A stretch of 64,000 bases of DNA from Maribellus comscasis (GCF_009762775.1 NZ_CP046401.1:4054001-4118000), one strand, 5' to 3'; shown: positions 27,292 through 35,852, numbered from the stretch's first letter. Numbers and translations are program-made. Notes: generated from the sequence alone by a model not told the origin.

Positions 27292-27723
27292 ATGAAAACA
27301 AGAATTAATCAAGTAGTAGCCATAGCAATTTTCACCCTGATATTATTTGGAGGAAACAGCTATGCAAAAGGAACAGAATTAATTGCCTCAAGTTTGAAAA
27401 CAATTGAAGAGCCAGCTATGGAAATGGAAAGTTGGATGATTGACGAAGCTTACTGGAACAAAACCAATTCAGCTTATTTCTTTGAAGAAGCGTTTGATGA
27501 AGCTTTAAATCTGGAGGCGTGGATGTTTAATGAAAGCAACTGGGGAAAAGTTGATTTGAATTACGCTGAAACAGAAGTTGAAAACAGTTTGGTTCTGGAA
27601 TCATGGATGACAAACGAAAACCTTTGGGAAAAAGAAAGGCTAAGTTTTAATGAAACAGAAACAGAAAATAATTTGATTCTGGAGTCATGGATGACAGACG
27701 AAAATACATGGAATATTCAATAG
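27292..27723 (+). CDS. Small exported protein with four WM...W repeats
   Basis: A 143-residue protein with a signal peptide (about 1-25, ending NSYAKG). The mature part carries four repeats of the pattern [E]-[SA]-W-M-x-[DN]-E-x-x-W: ESWMIDEAYWNK, EAWMFNESNWGK, ESWMTNENLWEK and ESWMTDENTWN, separated by 25-35 acidic residues. It is acidic and has no Cys. I chose the ATG at 27292 because it begins the signal peptide; a GTG at 27211 would add a Lys-rich stretch ahead of it. A TAACCTTTG box (27180-27188) may be the promoter. Function unknown. I have an impression of similar WM-repeat small proteins in Bacteroidota but know no characterised member. Confidence 0.7.
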   Translation: MKTRINQVVAIAIFTLILFGGNSYAKGTELIASSLKTIEEPAMEMESWMIDEAYWNKTNSAYFFEEAFDEALNLEAWMFNESNWGKVDLNYAETEVENSLVLESWMTNENLWEKERLSFNETETENNLILESWMTDENTWNIQ

Positions 27724-27771
27724 GGAAAAGGTAAAGTTAAAACGCGATTAGCTTAGTTGGATTTTTAAAGG

Positions 27772-27801
27772 AGGACTGTCAAAAGGCAGTCCTTTTCTTT
27801 T
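27772..27801 (+). terminator. Intrinsic terminator after the repeat protein
   Basis: AGGACTG / CAGTCCT (seven pairs, eight-base loop) is followed by TTTCTTTTT. Confidence 0.8.
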
Positions 27802-27804
27802 TGC

Positions 27805-27842
27805 AAAAAAATAGGTCAACTATAGAGCCAACCTATTTTTTT
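27805..27842. terminator. Bidirectional terminator between convergent genes
   Basis: The perfect 12-base inverted repeat AAAAAAATAGGT / ACCTATTTTTTT (14-base loop) has A- and T-runs on its two sides. It can stop transcription from both strands, and it lies just after the minus-strand biotin carrier gene end. Confidence 0.7.
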
Positions 27843-27854
27843 AATAAAACAGCC

Positions 27855-28187
27855 TTATTTTAATATTTTGGGTTTAATCTCAATCATCAGATGTCTTTTA
27901 GGTATTACATCTTCTTTTTTTACATAAATTTTTACTATCTCCCCGTCAAAAGGCATGCGAACCTGATTTTGCATTTTCATTGCCTCAAGCAGTAACAAAG
28001 TTTCACCTTCTTTAACTTTATCCTTTGGTTTGATGTATATGTCGATTATTGTTCCCGGTATAAATGAATAAAGCAGATTTTCATTTGGCGCCTCCCACAT
28101 TAACCTTTCTTCAAATTTTCGGGTATACGTGGTTTTGTAAATAGCCCCCTGAACAATGAGATTTTTATATTCTTTTTCTTCAGTCAT
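27855..28187 (-). CDS. Biotin carboxyl carrier protein subunit
   Basis: A 110-residue biotinyl domain protein. The biotin attachment motif EAMKM sits in LLLLEAMKMQNQVRMPFDG, preceded by IPGTIIDIYIKPKDKVKEG. It carries CO2 for the carboxyltransferase encoded 11 bases upstream (28199-29743). It is shorter than AccB (about 150) and lacks a Pro/Ala linker; the first 40 residues are charged and not recognised. With no biotin carboxylase adjacent, the pair could belong to a propionyl-/acyl-CoA carboxylase or a methylmalonyl-CoA decarboxylase. Confidence 0.88.
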   Translation of the reverse strand: MTEEKEYKNLIVQGAIYKTTYTRKFEERLMWEAPNENLLYSFIPGTIIDIYIKPKDKVKEGETLLLLEAMKMQNQVRMPFDGEIVKIYVKKEDVIPKRHLMIEIKPKILK

Positions 28188-28198
28188 AAATTTTAATT

Positions 28199-29743
28199 TT
28201 AGAATGGTGGTACACCGTGTTTTTTAGCTGGCAAATGAACGCTTTTATTTTCCGAAACTTTTAGGGCATGTAAGATACGTGGCCTGGTTTCTTTTGGTTC
28301 AATTACTTCGTCGATATATCCCTGCGCTGCTGCAACATACGGATTTGCGAATTTTTCTTTGTACTCCAGAATTTTTTGCTGACGCATTTCTTCCGGATTT
28401 TCAGCTTCTGCAATTTCTTTTCGGAATACAATGTTTGCGGCACCTTCCGGTCCCATTACCGCAATTTCTGCGGTTGGCCATGCAAATACAAAATCAGCAC
28501 GTAAGTGGCGCGAGTTCATCGCAATATAACCCCCACCGTATGCTTTTCTTAAAATGACCGTTACTTTTGGAACTGTCGCTTCACTGTATGCATAAAGAAT
28601 TTTTGCACCGTGCCGGATTACGCCTGCATGTTCCTGATCGACTCCTGGTAAATATCCTGGTAAATCTTCTATTGTAACAATTGGAATATTAAAAGCATCG
28701 CAATAACGAATAAACCTCGCTGCTTTGTCAGAACTGTCGGTATCCAGAACACCAGCAAGAACCATTGGTTGGTTGGCTACAAATCCTACTGTTTCACCTT
28801 CCATCCTTCCAAAACCAATTATAATATTTGGTGCAAAATGTTCCATAACTTCAAAAAAGTCAGAGCCGTCTGTAATTCCTTTTATAATGTCGCGCATATC
28901 GTAAGGAATTCTTGGATCGCCGGGAACCATGTCTTCAATTTTCCTGCCTTTTTGCGGCGATTTTGGCGGATAAGGAAGCGCTTTCCTGGAATTATTTCGG
29001 GGAATAAAACTGATAAGTTTTTTTATCTGGTCGAAACATTCAAGCTCATTTTGAGCATAAAAATGAGCATTCCCTGTAATTTCCGCATGAACACGCGCGC
29101 CACCGAGTTCCTCCATCGAAATTTCTTCGCCAAGCACCGATTTTATTACACTTGGGCCGGTAATAAACATTTTGGAGATATTTTCCACAACAAAAACAAA
29201 GTCGGTTAGCGCCGGCGAATAAACAGCTCCACCTGCACAAGGACCAAGGATTACTGAGATTTGGGGAATTACTCCCGATGCCAGGGTATTACGGAAAAAT
29301 ATTTCTCCATATCCGGCCAGAGAGTTAACACCTTCCTGAATACGCGCACCACCAGAGTCGTTAATACCAATCAATGGAACCCTCATTTTTAAGGCATGAT
29401 CCATGATTTTTGTAATTTTTCTGGCGTGCATTAGTCCGAGTGAGCCCCCTGCTACAGTGAAGTCCTGGGCGAAAATACAAACTGGTTTATTGTAAATGGT
29501 GCCTGTACCGATAATTACACCGTCGCCATGTAATACTTTTGATTCCATACCAAAATCTTTGGCGCTGTGTTCAACGAACAGGTCATATTCGTGAAAAGAA
29601 TTTTTATCAAGAAGGGCAAGAATACGTTCGCGGGCAGTGAGTTTACCCATTTTAGCCTGTTTTTCAATGGCTTTATCCCCACCACCTTTTTGTACTTCTC
29701 TTTTCCTTTTTCGAAGGTCAAGGACATTGCTTCTTAGTGACAT
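28199..29743 (-). CDS. Acyl-CoA carboxylase carboxyltransferase subunit (propionyl-CoA carboxylase beta / MmdA type)
   Basis: A 514-residue carboxyltransferase with two crotonase-like halves. ARERILALLDKNSF near the N terminus, GGSLGLMHARKI, INDSGGARIQEGVNSL (acyl-CoA binding) and LPGYLPGVDQEHAGVIRHG in the C-terminal half are the family hallmarks. It transfers carboxyl between biotin and an acyl-CoA, propionyl-/methylmalonyl-CoA being most likely by similarity. It forms an operon with the biotin carrier 11 bases downstream. A TAATTTTG box lies 76 bases upstream. Confidence 0.93.
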   Translation of the reverse strand: MSLRSNVLDLRKRKREVQKGGGDKAIEKQAKMGKLTARERILALLDKNSFHEYDLFVEHSAKDFGMESKVLHGDGVIIGTGTIYNKPVCIFAQDFTVAGGSLGLMHARKITKIMDHALKMRVPLIGINDSGGARIQEGVNSLAGYGEIFFRNTLASGVIPQISVILGPCAGGAVYSPALTDFVFVVENISKMFITGPSVIKSVLGEEISMEELGGARVHAEITGNAHFYAQNELECFDQIKKLISFIPRNNSRKALPYPPKSPQKGRKIEDMVPGDPRIPYDMRDIIKGITDGSDFFEVMEHFAPNIIIGFGRMEGETVGFVANQPMVLAGVLDTDSSDKAARFIRYCDAFNIPIVTIEDLPGYLPGVDQEHAGVIRHGAKILYAYSEATVPKVTVILRKAYGGGYIAMNSRHLRADFVFAWPTAEIAVMGPEGAANIVFRKEIAEAENPEEMRQQKILEYKEKFANPYVAAAQGYIDEVIEPKETRPRILHALKVSENKSVHLPAKKHGVPPF

Positions 29744-29819
29744 AAAGTTTGTTTTAAGTTAAAATTTCTCTTTTGCATTTATCCGCAAAAGGTTTTAATT
29801 AAGCATTTCAAAGTGGGGG

Positions 29820-29827
29820 CAAAATTA
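29820..29827 (-). promoter_or_regulatory. Bacteroidota -7 box for the carboxylase operon
   Basis: The minus strand reads TAATTTTG, then C, an exact TAnnTTTG match 76 bases before the carboxyltransferase ATG. Confidence 0.5.
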
Positions 29828-29933
29828 TAATTTTTTTCTTTTGACTTTCTCTTTCACGAAATAGTACTACGTAATTTAAACTACAATGATTCATTCTGCT
29901 CGAATAATGGTACCTGTTGTTTGAAAAGTAATG

Positions 29934-31013
29934 CTAACGCGCAGCCCAGCGGAATACAAAGAAAGCGATTAGACTGTAAAACAGGTTGGGAATCCAAACT
30001 GCAACTATGGGGGGGGTGTTGCCGCTAATGGCAAAAACTGTAGATATTTGCATAAAAAGTATATACGAGAAAGCTAAAAGTAAACCGAGCCCCAAATGCA
30101 GTCCCAGCCCACCTTTTATTTTGCGGGAAGCGAGGCCGGCGCCAATAATAGTTAAAATGAAAGCCGAAAAAGGTCCGGCAACTCTTTTATGATTTTCTAT
30201 CTCCCATTCGACATAGTTGACACCACGCATTTTCATTTGTTTTATTTCCTGTTTTAATGCCGGTGTGGTAAATGTTTCCATTTGGTTTTTCATTACCTTA
30301 TAATCATTTGGGGTCATATTTAACGTTGTGTCCATCCGGTAACCTTTTACAAAATCTTCCCCGTCTTTATGAATATGCCGTATCACGTAATTATTAATTA
30401 CCCACTTTTCTGTCTCTTCATTCCAGCGAATATTGTCTGCACTAATTTTTTCTTCCAATTTAGCGCCGTCGAATTTTTCGAGTGTAAACCGGTATCCAAC
30501 ATTGTTGGCGTTGAAACTCTGCATATAAATATATACACCCGGCTCAATTTGTCGATGGATGTTTCTCTCAACAATAACTTTATTATTATCGATATATTTG
30601 TTTCTAAAGTTGTTTAAAGTTGCGTTAGCAGGCGGAATAACATAATTACCCAAAGCAAAAGAAAAAGCTGCCAGAATAAATGCCGATGTTAAATACGGAC
30701 GCATCAGGCGCGGGTATGAAACTCCACTGCTTAAAATGGCAATTATCTCGGTGTTGTAAGCCATTTTCGAGGTAAAGTATATTACTGCTATAAAGGTAAA
30801 CAGCGGGCTGAACAGGTTGGCAAAATATGGAATAAAATTTAAGTAGTATTCAAGAATAATAACCTTTGCCGGAATATCTTTCGAAATAAATTCGTCCAGG
30901 TTTTCCGCCATGTCGAAAACGATAGCAATACTTAAAATTAAAGCAATGGTGTAAAAGAAAGTTCCCAGAAACTTTTTAGTAATATATAAATCTATTGTTT
31001 TATAAATTTTCAT
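29934..31013 (-). CDS. LptF/LptG-family (YjgP/YjgQ) permease
   Basis: A 359-residue inner-membrane protein. The N-terminal pair of helices (KKFLGTFFYTIALILSIA..., then NFIPYFANLFSPLFTFIAV) and the C-terminal helices (PFSAFILTIIGAGLASRK..., LGLGLLLAFSYILFMQ) flank a periplasmic beta-jellyroll domain. This is the LptF/LptG arrangement; these subunits extract lipopolysaccharide for transport to the outer membrane with LptB. Sequence alone does not separate F from G here. It follows tgt after seven bases, an arrangement I recall from other Bacteroidota. Confidence 0.9.
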   Translation of the reverse strand: MKIYKTIDLYITKKFLGTFFYTIALILSIAIVFDMAENLDEFISKDIPAKVIILEYYLNFIPYFANLFSPLFTFIAVIYFTSKMAYNTEIIAILSSGVSYPRLMRPYLTSAFILAAFSFALGNYVIPPANATLNNFRNKYIDNNKVIVERNIHRQIEPGVYIYMQSFNANNVGYRFTLEKFDGAKLEEKISADNIRWNEETEKWVINNYVIRHIHKDGEDFVKGYRMDTTLNMTPNDYKVMKNQMETFTTPALKQEIKQMKMRGVNYVEWEIENHKRVAGPFSAFILTIIGAGLASRKIKGGLGLHLGLGLLLAFSYILFMQISTVFAISGNTPPIVAVWIPNLFYSLIAFFVFRWAAR

Positions 31014-31020
31014 TCCCGAG

Positions 31021-32148
31021 TTATAATCTTTCTTTTAGTTTTACTACCATTTCTCTTTTCCAGCTTTCAAAATTTCCGTCAATTATCTTTTGCCGGGCTG
31101 TTTTTACCAGCCACAAATAAAACGCCAGATTATGCTGACTGGCAATTTGTGCGCCAAGCATCTCGTTTGAAATTATTAAGTGGCGAAGATAAGATTTTGA
31201 ATACTGGTCGACAAACGAGTGTTCATCTTCGTCGATGACAGAGTGGTCATTTTCCCACTTTTTATTTTTGATATTGATAATTCCTTTGCTTGTAAATAAC
31301 ATTCCGTTTCTGCCATTACGCGTTGGCATTACACAGTCAAACATGTCAATGCCCCTTTCAATAGATTCCAGGATATTTACAGGAGTTCCCACACCCATAA
31401 GGTACCTTGGTTTGTCTGTCGGCAAATCAGCCGTGCAAACTTCGGTCATTTCGTACATTATTTCTTCAGCCTCACCAACCGAAAGCCCGCCTATAGCGTA
31501 GCCGTCCGCATCAAAATTTTTTACATGAGCAACAGCAATTTTGCGTAAATCTTCAAATGTATTTCCCTGTACAATCGGGAAAAGCGATTGTCTGTGGTCG
31601 TACTTTGGTTCTGTTTTGTTAAACTGAACAAAACATCTTTCCAACCAGCGTTGTGTTAATTCAAGCGAATTTTTTGCATAATTGTAATCCGCATCTCCCG
31701 GAGAGCATTCATCAAAAGCCATAATAATGTCAGCGCCGATGGAACGCTGAATGTCCATTACATTTTCCGGTGTAAACATGTGATACGAGCCATCGATATG
31801 AGATTGAAAACGGGCTCCATCTTCACCGAGTTTTCTGATGTCGCCAAGCGAAAAAACCTGGTAGCCGCCACTGTCTGTTAAAATAGGTCCATTCCAGCGG
31901 TTAAACTTGTGCAAGCCTCCTGCTTTTTCAATTACATCAATGCCGGGACGGAGATATAAATGATAGGTGTTTCCAAGAATAATTTGAGCATTTATGTCTT
32001 CATGCAGATCACGCGTATGTATTCCTTTTACGGAACCGGCAGTCCCCACCGGCATAAAAATAGGTGTTTCTATTTTGCCATGGTCGGTAGTAATATTACC
32101 TGCACGGGCACGCGAATTTTCTGAGGTCTTTAATAACTCAAATTCCAT
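31021..32148 (-). CDS. tgt: Queuine/preQ1 tRNA-ribosyltransferase
   Basis: A 375-residue TGT that exchanges guanine-34 for preQ1 in tRNAs with GUN anticodons. ILTDSGGYQVFSL carries catalytic Asp92, VQGNTFEDLR and GYAIGGLSVGE follow, and DMFDCVMPTRNGRNG carries the nucleophile Asp271. The usual C-x-C-x2-C zinc ligands are missing (DEDEHSFVD at 306-314), though the His (339) remains. I chose the ATG at 32148; the only further start is a TTG inside the promoter box at 32167-32174. Confidence 0.95.
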   Translation of the reverse strand: MEFELLKTSENSRARAGNITTDHGKIETPIFMPVGTAGSVKGIHTRDLHEDINAQIILGNTYHLYLRPGIDVIEKAGGLHKFNRWNGPILTDSGGYQVFSLGDIRKLGEDGARFQSHIDGSYHMFTPENVMDIQRSIGADIIMAFDECSPGDADYNYAKNSLELTQRWLERCFVQFNKTEPKYDHRQSLFPIVQGNTFEDLRKIAVAHVKNFDADGYAIGGLSVGEAEEIMYEMTEVCTADLPTDKPRYLMGVGTPVNILESIERGIDMFDCVMPTRNGRNGMLFTSKGIINIKNKKWENDHSVIDEDEHSFVDQYSKSYLRHLIISNEMLGAQIASQHNLAFYLWLVKTARQKIIDGNFESWKREMVVKLKERL

Positions 32149-32166
32149 CTCTTTTTTTTGAGGGTT

Positions 32167-32174
32167 CAAATATA
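32167..32174 (-). promoter_or_regulatory. Bacteroidota -7 box for tgt
   Basis: The minus strand reads TATATTTG, an exact TAnnTTTG match 18 bases before the chosen tgt ATG, with a TTG 16 bases further upstream. It supports the start at 32148. Confidence 0.55.
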
Positions 32175-32338
32175 GTTATTCTGTCTGAATCAAGCGGACG
32201 TATTTTCTTTTGCCTCTGTTAATTATTTTTAAACCCTGTGAATAAAAATAAAATAGATTTTTGCTTGAATATTTTGTAGTTGGGGCGAATGTTTCCATTT
32301 TTGTGTTCGACTAATCTTTATCTGATTTATTTTTCTGA

Positions 32339-33502
32339 ATGATTAACGATTTATTGAAAGTAATCTCTGAAGCAGAGATTTTTCAAATAGTACTTTTCCT
32401 TGTTTTGTTAACGCTCATTTTGATTCAGATTATTTCTAAAATCGTTTTTTTTGTTCAGATTTTACGAAGAAAAAAAACGATAAAAGGTGAAGGGCAAAGC
32501 CCTGTTTCTCTTCTGATGGCTGTGCGAAACGAAGAAAATAACCTTTCTGAAAAATTACCACATTTACTTGAACTTGACCAGGATAATTACGAAGTGGTTG
32601 TTGTCGACGATTTTTCTCAGGACAATACTCTTTCTGTTTTGGGGAGACTAAAAAAAGAGAATTCAAAGTTAAAAGTTTCTGTTTTAAACCAGGAAACACG
32701 TTTTTCGATAAAGTTGTCGCAAAATATAGCTCTGAAATCAGCTAAAAATGACTGGGTGTTGTTTGTTCCGCCTTCGATAGCGCAGTCTCAGGATAACTGG
32801 TTGAAAAATATATCAAATTCGGTTGCCGAAAACCTGGATGTTATTGTAAACTATTCGAATGTTTGCAAAAACGGAAAGTTCTTTAACAAACTTTATCGTA
32901 TTGAAACATTTTTACTTTACCTAAAAAGTATGAAGTATTCCCTGGCCGGAGTTCCAATTGTTTATTTTGAAAATAATGTTGTTTTCAGGAAAGATAAATA
33001 TTTTGGGTTGGGAGGCTATGGGAAAAAAATTAAGGAACCATTTGCCAATCTTGAATTATTAATTAACCGGTTTCTTTCGAAAAAGAAATTCAATATTGTG
33101 TTAAATAACGAGACTTCGATTCGTTTTTCAGAAAAAGTTACACGACATGATTATTTTGATTTAATGCGAAAAAGTTTTCGAATCGAACAACACTTATCTT
33201 ATTCAAAAAGGGTTTTAATAAATTTAAGTTCGGGCCTTAAATTAATAACACTTCCTCTTGCAATTGCTGTAATCTTTTTATTTATTGATGTTTGGCTGTT
33301 TATTTCTGCAGGTGTTGGTCTTCTTTTGATTTTGCACTTGCTTATCATAAAAACAATGCAAAATCGTTTGAATGAACGCAAAATATTCATAACTTCGTTA
33401 GTATACGAGTTGATAATGCCCTACTATAAATTAGTTTTCCGAAGGCGTTTCAACGGTAAAATCCGAAGGCAAAATGGAAGAGCAAAATTTAAAATTATCT
33501 GA
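32339..33502 (+). CDS. Family 2 glycosyltransferase, membrane-bound
   Basis: A 387-residue GT2 enzyme. An N-terminal helix (about 14-34) is followed by the GT-A start SLLMAVRNEENNL and by YEVVVVDDFSQDNTL with the DD motif. The C-terminal part has two or three helices (about 297-345) and a basic tail. The family transfers sugars from nucleotide sugars to lipid or glycan acceptors at the inner membrane; the acceptor is unknown. Several catalytic-domain positions (the DxD and the Q/RxxRW-like motif) are not obvious, so activity is uncertain. It overlaps the sigma factor gene by 29 bases. Confidence 0.85.
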   Translation: MINDLLKVISEAEIFQIVLFLVLLTLILIQIISKIVFFVQILRRKKTIKGEGQSPVSLLMAVRNEENNLSEKLPHLLELDQDNYEVVVVDDFSQDNTLSVLGRLKKENSKLKVSVLNQETRFSIKLSQNIALKSAKNDWVLFVPPSIAQSQDNWLKNISNSVAENLDVIVNYSNVCKNGKFFNKLYRIETFLLYLKSMKYSLAGVPIVYFENNVVFRKDKYFGLGGYGKKIKEPFANLELLINRFLSKKKFNIVLNNETSIRFSEKVTRHDYFDLMRKSFRIEQHLSYSKRVLINLSSGLKLITLPLAIAVIFLFIDVWLFISAGVGLLLILHLLIIKTMQNRLNERKIFITSLVYELIMPYYKLVFRRRFNGKIRRQNGRAKFKII

Positions 33503-34082
33503 AAAAGCACGCCAGGATTATGTTTTGGTTCTGGATGCTTTGAAAGGTGATGAAAAAGCTTTTGCACGTTTGCTCAGTAAATACAAGGACGCGATATATT
33601 TTATGCTTCTCAAAATGGTAAACAACCGGAGTGATGCAGAGGATTTAACACTCGAAGCTTTTGGAAAAGCTTTTAAAAATCTTCATCAGTATTCTCCAAC
33701 CTATGCCTTTAGTACCTGGTTGTTTAAAATTGCATCAAACAATTGTATCGATTTTTTGCGCAAGAAAAAAGGGGTACATATTTCAATCGAAAATACAAGC
33801 GATCAAAATGAAAACGGGGAGCAATTACGACTCAAATCAAAAGACCCTGACCCAGAGGAAAAACTAATCCGGCAACAAAAAGCAATTTTGCTGCGAAAGG
33901 TTGTCAGGCGATTAAAACCCCGTTATCAAACACTCGTTGAATTAAGATATTTCCGTGAATTTTCGTACGAAGAAATTGCAAAAGAATTAAATTTGCCGCT
34001 CGGTACTGTAAAAGCCCAGTTGTTCAGGGCCCGTGAAATGTTGTTTAAAATGATTGAAAGTACCGAAATGGCAGATCATTAA
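33474..34082 (+). CDS. RNA polymerase sigma-70 family factor (ECF-like)
   Basis: A 202-residue sigma factor. Region 2 is seen in ARLLSKYKDAIYFMLLKM, NNRSDAEDLTLEAFGKAF and FSTWLFKIASNNCIDFLR. Region 4 is in PRYQTLVELRYF and SYEEIAKELNLPLGTVKAQL. Regions 1 and 3 are absent, as in ECF factors. No anti-sigma gene adjoins it; instead it lies between a glycosyltransferase (29-base overlap) and rsmG (12 bases later), so it is probably part of a constitutive operon. Confidence 0.93.
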   Translation: MEEQNLKLSEKARQDYVLVLDALKGDEKAFARLLSKYKDAIYFMLLKMVNNRSDAEDLTLEAFGKAFKNLHQYSPTYAFSTWLFKIASNNCIDFLRKKKGVHISIENTSDQNENGEQLRLKSKDPDPEEKLIRQQKAILLRKVVRRLKPRYQTLVELRYFREFSYEEIAKELNLPLGTVKAQLFRAREMLFKMIESTEMADH

Positions 34083-34094
34083 TAATTCTTTTGA

Positions 34095-34715
34095 ATGGAT
34101 ATTATCCTGAAATATTTTCCAAAACTCGACAACAGACAACTAGAGCAATTCCGCTTGCTCGAAGAGTTGTATGCTGAATGGAACCAAAAAATCAATGTTA
34201 TTTCAAGAAAAGATTTTTCATCGCTTTACGAAAAACATGTTTTACATTCGTTAGGTATTGCAAAATTTGTACGGTTTGCCGGCAATACCCGGGTTTTGGA
34301 TGTCGGAACGGGAGGGGGCTTTCCGGGAATCCCTCTCGCTATCTTTTTCCCGGATGTACAGTTTCATTTGGTTGATTCAATCGGGAAAAAGATTAGAGTA
34401 GTAAATGGTGTTGCTGAATCGTTAGAATTAAAAAATGTTACGGCGGAACAGATTCGGGCAGAGCAAATAAAAAAGAGATATGATTTTGTAATTAGCCGCG
34501 CAGTGGCACGTTTGCCGGAATTCGTTCCATGGGTAAAAAACAGTATTTCGCAAAAACAAAAAAATGCCATTCCCAACGGCATTTTATATTTAAAAGGAGG
34601 TGATATCCAAGCCGAACTCAAACCATTCAAAAACAGAGTCTTTGTCCAAAAACTTTCAGAATATTTTGAAGAAGAGTTTTTTGAAACCAAAAAGCTGGTT
34701 CATCTTTCTCTTTAA
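34095..34715 (+). CDS. rsmG: 16S rRNA (guanine527-N7)-methyltransferase
   Basis: A 206-residue RsmG (GidB). It methylates G527 of 16S rRNA. The N-terminal EWNQKINVISRKD motif is followed by the SAM-binding motif RVLDVGTGGGFPGIPLAIFF and by FVISRAVARLPEFVPW. It is third in the glycosyltransferase-sigma-rsmG operon and ends seven bases before the convergent pfkA stop. Confidence 0.95.
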   Translation: MDIILKYFPKLDNRQLEQFRLLEELYAEWNQKINVISRKDFSSLYEKHVLHSLGIAKFVRFAGNTRVLDVGTGGGFPGIPLAIFFPDVQFHLVDSIGKKIRVVNGVAESLELKNVTAEQIRAEQIKKRYDFVISRAVARLPEFVPWVKNSISQKQKNAIPNGILYLKGGDIQAELKPFKNRVFVQKLSEYFEEEFFETKKLVHLSL

Positions 34716-34721
34716 CGTTTT

Positions 34722-35780
34722 TTATTCAATAAGTTGGTATTCATCACCAAACGAAACACCCATTTTCCGCGCTTTTGTAATCAGCGGGTGCTCGGGCTGA
34801 ACCAACCTTAAATTGCTGCCAACTTCTTCCAAAGAAACAGTAGTTAGTTCATTGTTTTTCATAGCCACCATTGTTCCAAAATTACTTTCCGCAATACATT
34901 GTGCAGCGTGGGCACCGTAACGTGTTGCCAAAATTCTGTCCATTGGTGTTGGACTACCGCCGCGTTGAATATATCCCAAAACGGTTTCCCGTGTTTCAAT
35001 TCCTGTATAGGTTTGAATCGCCTCCGAAAGATGTGATGCAGCTGTTTGGTTTTTGGGATGATCGATTCCTTCGGCAACAACGACAATCGAATAAGGTTTG
35101 TTGTCTTCATACCGATTCTCAATTTTTTTACATACCGAACGAATATTGTAAGGAATTTCCGGTAACAGAATTATATCGCCTCCACCGGCAACACCCGAAT
35201 AAAGAGCCAGCCACCCTGCATGATGTCCCATAATTTCTATGATCATTACACGCTGATGTGAGTTTGCTGTCGTATGTAAACGGTCGATGGCATCAGTAGC
35301 AATTTGCACTGCCGAGTCAAAACCAAAAGTAACATCGGTTCCCCAAACATCGTTGTCAATAGTTTTGGGAATTCCAATAACATTTAATCCTTCTTTTGCG
35401 AGCATACTGGCTGTTTTCATGGTTCCGTTGCCACCAATACAAACAATACAATCGAGGCCCAGCTTTTTATAATTCTTCTTTATTTTTTCGGGTTTGTGCG
35501 TGTCGGTTTTCCCGTTTTTCTTAACCATTTTGTATGGTTTTTCTCTTGATGTACCCAATATGGTTCCACCTAAGGTTAAAATACCAGAGAGTTGAGATTC
35601 TTTTAATTCCGTGTAGTCGTTGTTTATCAGCCCCAAATAACCGGCATTAAAACCAAGAACTTCCATTCCATATTCAACAATTGCAGTTTTGCCCACTCCC
35701 CGAATGGCTGCGTTTAATCCCGGGCAGTCTCCTCCAGCGGTTAAGATTCCTATTTTTTGGGCTTTTTTTGAAGTTTCCAT
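34722..35780 (-). CDS. pfkA: 6-phosphofructokinase
   Basis: A 352-residue phosphofructokinase. The N-terminal loop ILTAGGDCPGLNAAIRG, the nucleotide-site segment CIGGNGTMKTASML (116-119 GGNG) and the catalytic PKTIDNDVWGTD (138-149) are clear, as is IEIMGHHAGWLAL. The mix of a Gly after GGN (usual for ATP enzymes) with Lys before TIDND (usual for pyrophosphate enzymes) and Asn instead of Asp at 118 makes the phosphoryl donor uncertain. It catalyses the committed step of glycolysis. Convergent with rsmG. Confidence 0.93.
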   Translation of the reverse strand: METSKKAQKIGILTAGGDCPGLNAAIRGVGKTAIVEYGMEVLGFNAGYLGLINNDYTELKESQLSGILTLGGTILGTSREKPYKMVKKNGKTDTHKPEKIKKNYKKLGLDCIVCIGGNGTMKTASMLAKEGLNVIGIPKTIDNDVWGTDVTFGFDSAVQIATDAIDRLHTTANSHQRVMIIEIMGHHAGWLALYSGVAGGGDIILLPEIPYNIRSVCKKIENRYEDNKPYSIVVVAEGIDHPKNQTAASHLSEAIQTYTGIETRETVLGYIQRGGSPTPMDRILATRYGAHAAQCIAESNFGTMVAMKNNELTTVSLEEVGSNLRLVQPEHPLITKARKMGVSFGDEYQLIE

Positions 35781-35844
35781 ATCTGATATCTTTAATAAAA
35801 AACTTAAATCAAAATCGAATTTACAAAAGAATACCCGAAATTGT

Positions 35845-35852
35845 TAATTTTG
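35845..35852 (+). promoter_or_regulatory. Bacteroidota -7 box upstream of the DUF1080 gene
   Basis: TAATTTTG, followed by C, matches TAnnTTTG exactly, 130 bases before the DUF1080 lipoprotein start. A second weaker box, TAATTTCG, lies at 35928-35935. Confidence 0.45.
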
